21,737 nt of DNA, taken from positions 1 through 21,737 of the forward strand of contig CAKTAG010000011.1 of NCBI GenBank assembly GCA_934527325.1, written 5' to 3'. Numbering within the stretch: position 1 is the stretch's first letter; each line of letters opens with the position of its first letter. Source of the DNA: an uncultured Candidatus Soleaferrea sp. GTDB lineage: Bacteria > Bacillota > Clostridia > Oscillospirales > Ruminococcaceae. Positions 8,083 through 15,607 of this stretch are shown here, one piece after another. Below the pieces are notes generated by a model. The model was given only the letters and a program-made list of their open reading frames with translations, was not told the DNA's origin and did no database searches. A program made the translations under genes and the position numbers.

Positions 8083-9330
8083 ATGGAAACAAAAAAACAA
8101 AATTTTAAATTTCATGAACAAGTTAAAAAATTTAATCTGGATAATATACCTATTATAGGTAACTTTGAAAGCCAAGCTATTATAGGATTAGATGACGATG
8201 GTATAAAATTTATAAATAACTTAGAAGCAAATAATGTAGATTTTGATAATTTAACAGAAAAAGAACAAATACTTTTCAACGCCTTAAAAGCTAACGGCTA
8301 CTTTGACGTTCTTACTAACAAACCTACACTTGAAACCGGTTACATACATGTTACAGATAACTGTAACTTACATTGCGTAGGCTGCTATTCTTTTAAAGAA
8401 CATAGGAACGAAAAGAAAAATTTACCTGCAGATAAAATTAAATATATAGCAAAAAAATTAACAGATGCTGGCGTTAGTAATATTGTTTTTTCTGGTGGAG
8501 AACCTTTTTTAAGGGATGACTTATGCGAAATATTAAAGTATGTAAAAGAAACTCTAAAATCAAAAGACGTATCCATAATATCTAATGGAACAATGCCATT
8601 AGAAAAATATTTAAAATGCTTACCTTACATAGATAAAATAAATATTTCTATAGATAGCTATAGCGCAGATACACATTTTATTCGTGACCCAGGAATTATG
8701 CCTAAAGTTTTAGAAACAATCAACAATTTAAAAAATAAAATACCTATACACATTATTGCTACCTTTAATAAAAAAATCAGCCCTTACTTAGAAAATTTTG
8801 TGCAGCTTTCTAAAGATCTTGGTGTAACACTTTCGTTTAGTGTTCTAACTGTAGATTATTCTAACCCCTTGTTTAAAGACTATATATTGACTGAAGAAGA
8901 TTATATAAAAATGTATGACTTTTTAAGGAAAAATACAAATATAGTAATAAACGATTCTACAATAAGTGACGTTAACCTTGTTGCCTATAACCACTGTGGT
9001 GCAGGTCAAAACACGGTAAGCATTGGCGCAGATGGAACTATATACCCTTGCTGCATGCTACACACCGATAAATTAAAAATGGGTAACATATTAACAGACG
9101 ACTTAACAGAAGTTATAAACTCTGATAAAAACCCATGGAAAAATATTTCTGTTGATAATTTTGAAAAATGCAAAGATTGTGAATATAAATACGTGTGTGG
9201 CGGTAGCTGCCGTGCACATAGTTACTACACTTACGGCGACATCTTTCACGAAGGCCATTTGTGCAACCAAGCCAAACAACAATTTAAATACATAATAGAT
9301 AATATAAAACAACACTACAACATAGATTAA
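8083..9330 (+). CDS. Radical SAM/SPASM domain enzyme, peptide-maturase type
   Basis: A 415-residue enzyme. The N-terminal 85 residues look like a small helical, possibly PqqD-related, peptide-binding region (seen only as general resemblance). The radical SAM core begins at about residue 86 with the CX3CX2C cluster CNLHCVGC, then the SAM-binding FSGGEPFLR and the ISIDS strand. The C-terminal SPASM region has Cys-rich signatures (HCGAG...YPCC, CKDCEYKYVCGGSC and a final HLC), expected to bind two auxiliary Fe-S clusters. Relatives modify ribosomal peptides or serve as anaerobic maturases. No precursor peptide, exporter or protease is adjacent, so the substrate is unknown. I chose the ATG at 8083: the GTG at 8074 lies inside the ribosome site GAGGTG (8071-8076). 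It is transcribed alone between its own promoter and a hairpin zone. Confidence 0.88.
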   Translation: METKKQNFKFHEQVKKFNLDNIPIIGNFESQAIIGLDDDGIKFINNLEANNVDFDNLTEKEQILFNALKANGYFDVLTNKPTLETGYIHVTDNCNLHCVGCYSFKEHRNEKKNLPADKIKYIAKKLTDAGVSNIVFSGGEPFLRDDLCEILKYVKETLKSKDVSIISNGTMPLEKYLKCLPYIDKINISIDSYSADTHFIRDPGIMPKVLETINNLKNKIPIHIIATFNKKISPYLENFVQLSKDLGVTLSFSVLTVDYSNPLFKDYILTEEDYIKMYDFLRKNTNIVINDSTISDVNLVAYNHCGAGQNTVSIGADGTIYPCCMLHTDKLKMGNILTDDLTEVINSDKNPWKNISVDNFEKCKDCEYKYVCGGSCRAHSYYTYGDIFHEGHLCNQAKQQFKYIIDNIKQHYNID

Positions 9331-9355
9331 TTATAATTTTTAATTTATAAAATTT

Positions 9356-9394
9356 TAGTTAAAACAGCTAGCTATATCTTAGCTGTTTTAACTA
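9356..9394 (+). terminator. Stem-loop after the radical SAM gene
   Basis: A perfect 15-bp stem (9356-9370 with 9380-9394, core AAAACAGCTA) with a 9-nt loop begins 25 nt after the stop codon. There is no clean T-run directly behind it, so it may stabilise the 3' end or act together with the next hairpin. Confidence 0.55.
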
Positions 9395-9441
9395 ACCACT
9401 AAAAAAATATTTTTACTAATAACATTAGTTAATACATAAAT

Positions 9442-9484
9442 AAAAAACGGGTTTATCTAAAATTTTTAGGGTAAACCTTTTTTT
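9442..9484. terminator. Bidirectional terminator between convergent genes
   Basis: GGTTTA (9450-9455) pairs with TAAACC (9472-9477). The stem is flanked by six A on one side and seven T on the other, so it ends in a U-run on both strands. It can serve the radical SAM gene on the plus strand and the small membrane-protein gene on the minus strand. The stop codon of that gene overlaps the T-run. Confidence 0.7.
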
Positions 9485-9725
9485 ATTCTTCTACTTCTTC
9501 ATTTTCTTCGTTGCCTTCTTCTACGTCTTCATCAATATCTATATTTCCAACATAAAAGTCATCTTCCATTAACTCATCATTCATAGACTTTAAATTTGCA
9601 TCATATTCATCACAGTTTATATTTTTGCTAGATAATTTTCTATTTATAAACTCTATTATTCCACACACAAATACAAACAAACCAAAAATAATCGCAAACA
9701 CTTTCCAAAAATTACATTTTTTCAT
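9483..9725 (-). CDS. Small membrane-anchored protein with acidic tail, function unknown
   Basis: An 80-residue protein that I cannot place in a named family. Residues 1-8 (MKKCNFWK) are short and basic. Residues 9-27 form one hydrophobic helix (VFAIIFGLFVFVCGIIEF), and the remaining 50 residues are strongly acidic, ending in a Glu-rich stretch. By the positive-inside rule the N-terminus should be cytoplasmic and the acidic tail outside. There are only two Cys (4 and 38). The gene is well supported: a ribosome site GAGGTG 5 nt before the ATG, a near-consensus promoter upstream and a terminator at the stop. It converges on the radical SAM gene, so it is not its operon partner. Confidence 0.75.
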   Translation of the reverse strand: MKKCNFWKVFAIIFGLFVFVCGIIEFINRKLSSKNINCDEYDANLKSMNDELMEDDFYVGNIDIDEDVEEGNEENEEVEE

Positions 9726-9754
9726 AACAACACCTCACATATAATTATAGTTTT

Positions 9755-9783
9755 ATTTTAACATATTTTCGTTATTATTTCAA
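9755..9783 (-). promoter_or_regulatory. Sigma-A promoter of the small acidic membrane protein gene
   Basis: On the minus strand TTGAAA (9778-9783) and TAAAAT (9755-9760) are separated by 17 bp, about 30 nt before the start codon. A second -10-like TATAAT lies just downstream without a matching -35. Confidence 0.68.
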
Positions 9784-9796
9784 CTTAAAAATGAAC

Positions 9797-9824
9797 CTAA
9801 ATTGCAATATCTAAATTGCAATAT
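9797..9824. repeat. Tandem 14-bp direct repeat containing the palindrome ATTGCAAT
   Basis: CTAAATTGCAATAT occurs twice head to tail (9797-9810 and 9811-9824) without a mismatch. Each copy holds the 8-bp palindrome ATTGCAAT, so the two centres lie 14 bp apart. It begins 13 bp upstream of the -35 of the minus-strand promoter, a place where a regulator could bind. Confidence 0.7.
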
Positions 9825-9979
9825 TTAATAAGTCCTTTTTCTATAAACTCTATTAAAAGTTTTTATTAACAATATTTTTTCTGGCAAAATTTTTTAATAG
9901 TAGATTTTATTATATTTTAGTTTTTCACCTGTTATAATGTTCCATACACTCCAAAATTAAAATTTGTTTAATTTTTTAA

Positions 9980-10008
9980 TTGAAAATAATATTTAATTAT
10001 AGTATACT
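9980..10008 (+). promoter_or_regulatory. Sigma-A promoter of the HD-domain / PF06541 gene pair
   Basis: TTGAAA (9980-9985) and TATACT (10003-10008) are 17 bp apart. The predicted start near 10015 gives a short leader with the ribosome site AAGGAG (10027-10032), 9 nt before the ATG. Confidence 0.78.
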
Positions 10009-10041
10009 AAATATATAATAAAAACTAAGGAGTAGCTTATT

Positions 10042-10524
10042 ATGAAAACCACAAATTTACACACCATTTTTAACCATTACGCAAACGAAATTATAAAATC
10101 TAATAATTTCAAAAAAATAGATAACTTTACCCAACATGGCACTACCTCTTGCTTTTGGCACAGCATTGCTGTTGCTTATTACAGTTTAAAAATCATAAAT
10201 TTTTTAGGTATAAAATGCGATATTAAAAGCTTAATAAAAGGCGCCCTTCTACACGATTATTTTTTATATGATTGGCACAACAATAACTCCAGTAGATGGC
10301 ACGGTTTCAAACATCCTAAAATAGCTTTAAAAAACGCCAACAAAGATTATGGCCTTACCAAAATAGAAAAAAATATAATTCAACGCCATATGTTTCCGTT
10401 AACTTTTATTCCACCAAAACATAAGGAAAGTATTATAGTTTGCATAGCAGATAAACTATGTTCTATTTACGAAACATTTTACAAGGCAAACCCATATTCT
10501 AATTTAAAAAATTTATTAACATAA
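10042..10524 (+). CDS. HD-domain protein (putative metal-dependent phosphohydrolase)
   Basis: A 160-residue soluble protein. The HD-superfamily metal ligands can be read in order: His40 (in CFWHSIAVAYYS), the His71-Asp72 doublet (ALLHDYFLYDWH), further His91 and His116, and Asp137 in IADKLCSI. This small type (about 160-180 residues, with the HG...CFWHS start) recurs in Clostridia, but its substrate is not known to me. Larger HD enzymes cleave nucleotide or cyclic-dinucleotide phosphates, so a similar reaction is only inferred. The gene lies 18 nt before a membrane-protein gene and shares its promoter, so the two products may act together. The start is firm from the ribosome site AAGGAG at 9 nt. 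Confidence 0.88.
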   Translation: MKTTNLHTIFNHYANEIIKSNNFKKIDNFTQHGTTSCFWHSIAVAYYSLKIINFLGIKCDIKSLIKGALLHDYFLYDWHNNNSSRWHGFKHPKIALKNANKDYGLTKIEKNIIQRHMFPLTFIPPKHKESIIVCIADKLCSIYETFYKANPYSNLKNLLT

Positions 10525-10542
10525 AACAAGGAGAGTGTAAAA

Positions 10543-11289
10543 ATGCTATTAAGTAAACACATTATTTGGTTAGTTATATACAGTTTTTTAGGTTGGGCAT
10601 ACGAAACTATTCTATGTTCTATAGAAGAAAAACATTTTGTAAAACGAGGTTTTTTATACGGACCATATTGCCCAGTTTACGGCTTTGGTGCATTATTAGA
10701 TATTTTAGTAATTGGCCAGATACAAAACCCTATAGCATTGTTTTTTGCCGGAATGGTTGTAACTTGTATTCTTGAATATTTCACATCTTGGTTATTAGAG
10801 GTATTATTCCACGCAAGATGGTGGGATTACAGTTACATGAAATTTCATATTAAAGGTAGAATTTGTTTAGCCGGTGCGTTAGTTTTTGGTTTATTTTCTG
10901 TTTTACTTATAAAGTTTATTCACCCTTTTGTAGTAAGTTTACTAAACCAATTTTCGTACACTTTTTTAACCTATACAGCTTTATTTTTAGCCGTTATTTT
11001 ATTAACAGATTTTTTATTTACCATTATAACACTCTCTAAATTCAACAACACATTAAAAGAGTTACAAAATTACATAACTGAAAAACTTTCAAATTCTAAC
11101 ATAAAATCTCAAATAGATAAACATTCTACATACAATTTAATTAAAGATAAAAATAAATATTTTATAAGCAAATTAACCAACCACAATAAAAGGCTACTCC
11201 ATTCCTTCCCAAGGTTTAATTCTACTTTATACAACGATGCTATTAAAAAAATTAGAGAATACCTTAAGAATTACAAAAATAATCAATAG
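10543..11289 (+). CDS. PF06541 membrane protein (annotated as putative ABC transporter permease, CmpB-type)
   Basis: A 248-residue protein whose first ~165 residues carry five or six membrane helices. The motif FLGWAYETILCSIEEKHFVKRGFLYGPYCPVYGFG is characteristic of PF06541 (first part FLGWAYETI, second part RGFLYGPYCPVYG), followed by WWDYS and GRICLAGAL. The family is labelled putative ABC-transporter type IV, but no ATPase is nearby and its real function is unclear. The C-terminal ~75 residues are basic, Lys/Asn-rich and cytoplasmic. It is the second gene of an operon with the HD-domain protein (18-nt gap). The ribosome site AAGGAG lies 9 nt before the ATG. A strong hairpin follows the stop. 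Confidence 0.88.
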   Translation: MLLSKHIIWLVIYSFLGWAYETILCSIEEKHFVKRGFLYGPYCPVYGFGALLDILVIGQIQNPIALFFAGMVVTCILEYFTSWLLEVLFHARWWDYSYMKFHIKGRICLAGALVFGLFSVLLIKFIHPFVVSLLNQFSYTFLTYTALFLAVILLTDFLFTIITLSKFNNTLKELQNYITEKLSNSNIKSQIDKHSTYNLIKDKNKYFISKLTNHNKRLLHSFPRFNSTLYNDAIKKIREYLKNYKNNQ

Positions 11290-11292
11290 CAC

Positions 11293-11338
11293 AAAAGCCA
11301 TATAAAAGTTAAATGCTAACAACTTTTATATGGCTTTT
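11293..11338. terminator. Bidirectional terminator between convergent genes
   Basis: An 18-bp perfect stem (11293-11310 with 11321-11338, AAAAGCCATATAAAAGTT and its complement) with a 10-nt loop begins 3 nt after the PF06541 stop codon and 40 nt beyond the end of the minus-strand LRR gene. Each strand ends the stem in TTTT, so it can stop both converging transcripts. Confidence 0.8.
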
Positions 11339-11377
11339 AATTATTGTGCCTTCAACTATCTTCTTGTATCTACCTAA

Positions 11378-14300
11378 TTATTCAGTGTATAAAGTTTTAT
11401 AATTTGTCATTTTTTGTTCAACTACTCTATACTCTTTATCATTATCATAATTATATATTACAATCTCACATTTCCATGTTTCTGCTTTCATTGCTCCTTC
11501 ATTTGTTATTTTTACCGTATTATTCTGGTTAAATTCAACAAGCTTATCCCCATCAATTGTTGCATATGTAAATGGTTTTAATTCATAATCTTTATCTTTA
11601 CCTTCCTTTAACTCTTTAAAGTCATCATCATCCGCATCTTTTGCATATATTTCTAACTCCGGCTTTTCTCTATATTTTGCTTTACTATACCCAATTTTTT
11701 TACCATAACCATCACCATTCCAAATTTTTGTCACAGTAAATGTTTTTTTACCACCAGAACCATCTTCTTCATCTTCGTCAGAACCACTCCATTGCACTCT
11801 TTCCACATAAGTTACATCAACATTTTTCAACCTCTCATTTCCAGTTCCTGTGTTTTTCTTTAATAATTTGTCCCATTCCTCTTCCCATTTTTCTTTACTA
11901 CTGCCACAGTACCCTACTGTTACCAAACTTTCGCAATCAGCAAAAGCATAATCACCTATACTTGTTACACTACTTGGTATTATTATACTTGTTAATGAGC
12001 TACAACCACTAAATGCATTATTGCCTATACCCGTTATTTCTTTCCCTATTATTACTTGTGTTATATTTTCTATATTGTCTTTAACATCTTCATTCATTTT
12101 ATCTTGAGTTATTTCCCCTTTACCAGAAATTGTTAACACCCCAGTATCACTATCAAAATTGTACACTACACCACGATTATATTTTTTTTGGGCACTTTCC
12201 AAATAACTATTTCCACCTTCTTTTTTTTCCATTAATTCTTCCCATTCTTTTTCACTGCCATAGTAATACACCTCACCGCTACTCAATTTTTTACAACCAG
12301 CAAAAGCATCGCTGCCTATTTTTTTTATATTGTTTGCCATTGTTATTTCGTTTAATTCTGTACATCCTTCAAATGTACTATATTTTATCTCTGTTAACTT
12401 AAAATGTTTGCTCAAATTTACGCTTGTTAATTTTATACAATAAAAAAATGCACCTCCACCTATCTCTGTTACACTATCTGGTATTGTTACACTTTTTAGT
12501 ACACTACATTCTTCAAATGCACCTTCATCTATAAATCTTACACCTTCTGATATTGTTACACTTTCTAATGATTTGCAATTTTTAAATGCATTGTTACCTA
12601 TGCCTATACCATCTTTTATTATTACTGTTTTTACTGAATAATCCTCTTTATCAACGTCTGTTCGCTTAATTGCTTTATTTACATCATCTGCCGTTATTTC
12701 TTGATAGCCAGAAATTGTTAATTTACCGTCGTAATAGCATATTCTTTTAGCGCCAGTTAAAGTACCATTATTTGCACCTTTGTTTATTTCTTCCCACATA
12801 TCTTCAGTACCTAAATAATATACAGTTGTTAATGAACTACAACCACTAAATGCACCTTCACCTATACTTTTTACACTACTTGGTATTGTTACACTTGTTA
12901 AATTACTGCAATTTTCAAATGCCTTATCACCTATACCTGTTATACCATCTTCTATTATTACTGTTTCTACCTTACTTCTATCTTTTATTGCAGCATTTAA
13001 ACAAGCTATTGTTATTTTTCCTGTACCACTAATTATCAATTTACCGGTATCATCATCCAACTTACATTCTACATTAACATTGTAAATTACTTGCGCTTTT
13101 TCCAAAGAATTATTTTGTTCTTCAATATTTATCCTTCCCCAATCGCCTTCACTTCCGTAGTATAACACTTCTTTCAAACTTTTACAGTCATGAAATGCCA
13201 AAGCACCTATAGTTGTTACACTTTTAGGTATTGTTATTGTTTTTAGCGCTTTACACCCGGCGAACATATTGCAATTTATTTTTGTCAACGCAGAACCGTT
13301 ACCAAAGTATATGTCTTCTAAAGACGTACACCTTTCAAAAGCACCATTATCTATAGTTCCTACACTATCTGGTATTGCTATGTTTGTTAATGAACTACAT
13401 GCACAAAATGCATAACCACCTATGCTTGTTACACTACTTGGTATTACTATGTTTGTTAAATTACTGCAATTATTAAATGCATAATCACCTATACTTGTTA
13501 CACCTTCTGATATTGTTACACTTGTTAATAATTTACAATTAGCAAATGCTTCTTCATCTATAAATGTTACACTATCTGGTATTGTTACACTTTCCAACTT
13601 ACTGCACCAAGCAAATGCATTTTTACCTATCTCTTTTACACCTTCTGGTATTATATAACTTGTTTCCGCTTTATTTATAGGGTACAATATCAACTGTGTT
13701 CCATCTTTGCTAAGCAATACACCATTTTCTGATTTATACTCCGTGTTACCTTCATCAACTTCTATTTCTGTTAATGATGTACAGCTTTGAAATGCACCTT
13801 CATCTATAAATCTTACACCTTCTAGTATTGTTATACTTGTTAAATTACTGCACCAAGCAAATGCATTTTTACCTATACTTTCTACACTATTTGGTATTGT
13901 TATGCTTGTTAATGATTTACAATTAGCAAATGCATAATCACCTATACTTGTTGTACTTTCTGATATTTCTACTTTTGTTACCTCAGTGTTTTGAGCCATC
14001 GTGCTATTTCGCCCAATTGCTTTATTTACATCATCTGCCGTTATTTCTTGATAGCCATAAATTGTTAATTCACCGTTGTAATAGCATATTCTTTTAGCGC
14101 CAGTTAAAGTACCATTATTGTCGCCTATGCCTATTGCTTCCCACATCTTTGCAGTACCTATATAATATACAGTTGTTAATGCAGATCCTTCAAATGCACC
14201 ATTACCTATACTTTTTACACTACTTGGTATTGTTATACTTTCTAACTTACTGCACCAAGCAAATGCATTTTTACCTATCTCTGTTACACTACTTGGTATT

Positions 14301-15205
14301 ACTACACTTGTTAAATTACTGCAATTTTCAAATGCATAATCACCTATACTTGTTACACCTTCTGGTATTATATAACTTGTTCCCGCTTTACTTATAGGGT
14401 ACAATATCAACTCTGTTACATCTTTGTTAAACAATACACCATTTACCGATTTATAATTCTCGTTACCTTCATCAACTTCTATTTCTGTTAATGATTTACA
14501 ATTATAAAATGCTTTTTCACCTATATTTGTTACATTTTTAGGTATTACTATGCTTTTTAACTTACTACATTGTATAAATGCACAATAACTTATATTTGCT
14601 ACACTATTCGGTATTGTTACACTTTCTAATGATTTACATCCATTAAATAAATGTTTACTTATACTTGTTACACCTTCTGGTATTATTATACTCGTTAATG
14701 AACTACAATTATAAAATGCACTTACACCTATACTTGTTACACCTTCTGGTATTGTTACACTTTCTAATGATTTACACTTATTAAATGCACTTACACCTAT
14801 ACTTGTTACACCTTCTGGTATTGTTACACTTTTTAATGATTTACACTCATTAAATGCACTTACACCTATACTTGTTATTCCCTTTTCTATTTTTACTTCT
14901 TTTAACGTAGTGTTTTCAAATATATCTCTATCAATAACACTATTTACTCCATTCTGAGTTATTTCTCTTTTAGGTACATCATTACCATCTTTAGGCACTT
15001 CACCATCACTAACACTGGGGTCTTTATTAATTGTTAAGATACCTCTCTCAAAATTATATATCAACCCGTTTTCTTTATCTTGAAAACCTGCACCAAAACT
15101 AGCAAAGCTAAATAAGTTGAAAAACACAATTAAAAATATCAGTTTAAAAAAACTGTTATTTAAATTACTGTGCTTCCCCCCCCCGTTGCCAAATTTAACC
15201 ATCAT
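11378..15205 (-). CDS. Giant secreted BspA-like leucine-rich-repeat protein with Cna-B-like C-terminus
   Basis: About 1275 residues. A long basic/polar N-tip with three Gly from a G9 run precedes a hydrophobic signal sequence (19-40, FFKLIFLIVFFNLFSF). Nearly all the rest is 23-residue LRR_5/BspA repeats (consensus IPEGVTSIGxxAFxxCxSL). They are arranged in five blocks, each opened by a strand-rich module of the type LTISGxGEIT and usually closed by a YYxGTxxxWE insert. The final ~110 residues (FTVTKIWNGDG... YRVVEQ) resemble a Cna-B-type beta-sandwich. Such proteins act at the surface in adhesion or host contact. No LPXTG, SLH or other anchor is visible. For the start, the frame opens with a TTG touching the ribosome site AAAGGGAG (15212-15219); the ATG at 15203-15205, 6 nt away, is preferred (15202 is next best). 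It is transcribed alone from a strong promoter. Confidence 0.9.
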   Translation of the reverse strand: MMVKFGNGGGKHSNLNNSFFKLIFLIVFFNLFSFASFGAGFQDKENGLIYNFERGILTINKDPSVSDGEVPKDGNDVPKREITQNGVNSVIDRDIFENTTLKEVKIEKGITSIGVSAFNECKSLKSVTIPEGVTSIGVSAFNKCKSLESVTIPEGVTSIGVSAFYNCSSLTSIIIPEGVTSISKHLFNGCKSLESVTIPNSVANISYCAFIQCSKLKSIVIPKNVTNIGEKAFYNCKSLTEIEVDEGNENYKSVNGVLFNKDVTELILYPISKAGTSYIIPEGVTSIGDYAFENCSNLTSVVIPSSVTEIGKNAFAWCSKLESITIPSSVKSIGNGAFEGSALTTVYYIGTAKMWEAIGIGDNNGTLTGAKRICYYNGELTIYGYQEITADDVNKAIGRNSTMAQNTEVTKVEISESTTSIGDYAFANCKSLTSITIPNSVESIGKNAFAWCSNLTSITILEGVRFIDEGAFQSCTSLTEIEVDEGNTEYKSENGVLLSKDGTQLILYPINKAETSYIIPEGVKEIGKNAFAWCSKLESVTIPDSVTFIDEEAFANCKLLTSVTISEGVTSIGDYAFNNCSNLTNIVIPSSVTSIGGYAFCACSSLTNIAIPDSVGTIDNGAFERCTSLEDIYFGNGSALTKINCNMFAGCKALKTITIPKSVTTIGALAFHDCKSLKEVLYYGSEGDWGRINIEEQNNSLEKAQVIYNVNVECKLDDDTGKLIISGTGKITIACLNAAIKDRSKVETVIIEDGITGIGDKAFENCSNLTSVTIPSSVKSIGEGAFSGCSSLTTVYYLGTEDMWEEINKGANNGTLTGAKRICYYDGKLTISGYQEITADDVNKAIKRTDVDKEDYSVKTVIIKDGIGIGNNAFKNCKSLESVTISEGVRFIDEGAFEECSVLKSVTIPDSVTEIGGGAFFYCIKLTSVNLSKHFKLTEIKYSTFEGCTELNEITMANNIKKIGSDAFAGCKKLSSGEVYYYGSEKEWEELMEKKEGGNSYLESAQKKYNRGVVYNFDSDTGVLTISGKGEITQDKMNEDVKDNIENITQVIIGKEITGIGNNAFSGCSSLTSIIIPSSVTSIGDYAFADCESLVTVGYCGSSKEKWEEEWDKLLKKNTGTGNERLKNVDVTYVERVQWSGSDEDEEDGSGGKKTFTVTKIWNGDGYGKKIGYSKAKYREKPELEIYAKDADDDDFKELKEGKDKDYELKPFTYATIDGDKLVEFNQNNTVKITNEGAMKAETWKCEIVIYNYDNDKEYRVVEQKMTNYKTLYTE
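12668..12771. repeat. Long internal repeat of the LRR gene, copy A
   Basis: This 104-bp stretch matches 14015-14118 with only three differences that I can count. It encodes the block-opening module (ICYYxGxLTIxGYQEITADDV, read on the minus strand). The copies are 1347 bp apart in direct orientation and in the same reading frame. Confidence 0.8.
14015..14118. repeat. Long internal repeat of the LRR gene, copy B
   Basis: Partner of 12668-12771, 101 of 104 positions identical by eye. Recombination between the copies would delete exactly 449 codons and keep the frame. Confidence 0.8.
14721..14858. repeat. Tandem 69-bp repeats in the LRR gene
   Basis: Two adjacent 69-bp units (14721-14789 and 14790-14858) differ at only two positions, and more diverged units continue on both sides. 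Each encodes one 23-residue LRR (GVTSIGVSAFNxCKSLxSVT). The high identity points to recent unit duplication or gene conversion. Confidence 0.85.
15176..15184 (-). repeat. Homopolymer G9 tract in the N-terminal codons of the LRR gene
   Basis: Nine C on the plus strand give nine G on the coding strand, read as three Gly codons about 20 nt inside the gene and before the signal sequence. It is the longest G/C run in the window. Loss or gain of one G would shift the frame of the whole gene. Confidence 0.8.
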
Positions 15206-15244
15206 ATCCAACTCCCTTTCTATTTATTTTTATTTAAATTTTTC

Positions 15245-15257
15245 ATGTTAATAACAT
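15245..15257. promoter_or_regulatory. Operator-like palindrome over the LRR promoter start site
   Basis: ATGTTA-A-TAACAT is a perfect 6-bp inverted repeat around one base. It overlaps the -10 and the predicted transcription start of the LRR gene, a typical repressor position. No regulator gene is adjacent. Confidence 0.4.
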
Positions 15258-15283
15258 TATACCATACCACCAATTATTTTCAA
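15256..15283 (-). promoter_or_regulatory. Sigma-A promoter of the LRR gene with extended -10
   Basis: On the minus strand TTGAAA (15278-15283) and TATAAT (15256-15261) are separated by 16 bp. The -10 is preceded by TGG, giving the extended TGnTATAAT form. The predicted start is near 15249, about 45 nt before the ATG. Confidence 0.8.
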
Positions 15284-15564
15284 CAAACATTTGTATAAAT
15301 TTTATTGTTTTTTTCAACATAAGTAAAATAACTCAAGAAATTTAACGCCAATGCACCAGTTTACATTAATTTGCGTTAACGTTGTTACCTTAATCCACCT
15401 CAAAAAATCGTCTAGCATTTAAATAAAAAATTATATAACTCTTACATTTTTATTTACGCCATATATTCCCATAAATTTTTACTATTTTAGCAAATACTTA
15501 TTTAAAATTATTAATGCTACAATTTAATTTAGTGAATAACTATTTTTTGTTTTTATTTATATAT

Positions 15565-15607
15565 TTCGATTAAAATATATAAAAGAGTGCATGCCATGTT
15601 TGACATA
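15565..15607 (+). promoter_or_regulatory. Two Spo0A-box-like sites upstream of spoIIE
   Basis: Written in the direction of transcription, the Spo0A box complement is TTYGACAAA. TTTGACATA at 15599-15607 matches 8 of 9 and covers the -35. TTCGATTAA at 15565-15573 matches 7 of 9 in the same orientation, 34 bp upstream. The first is convincing; the second alone would be weak. Confidence 0.6.

Larger units (their letters stand above)
9726..10041. other. Divergent intergenic region (316 nt)
   Basis: It holds the minus-strand promoter at 9755-9783, the tandem 14-bp repeat at 9797-9824 and the plus-strand promoter at 9980-10008. The stretch 9830-9975 is AT-rich with no open frame, hairpin or RNA-like structure that I can support. 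Confidence 0.6.

Noticed and set aside
9483..9725. Small acidic membrane protein considered as substrate of the radical SAM enzyme
   Set aside because: It is encoded convergently from its own promoter, has a membrane helix instead of a leader peptide, and has only two Cys.
11740..14397. Several Leu/His/Tyr-rich open frames on the plus strand opposite the LRR gene
   Set aside because: They repeat with the 69-bp unit of the LRR gene and are its complement. They are shadows of a repetitive coding sequence.
14660..14900. Regular repeats that might be taken for a CRISPR array
   Set aside because: The units are contiguous 69-bp coding repeats in frame with one large gene, without unique spacers, and they encode LRR_5 repeats.
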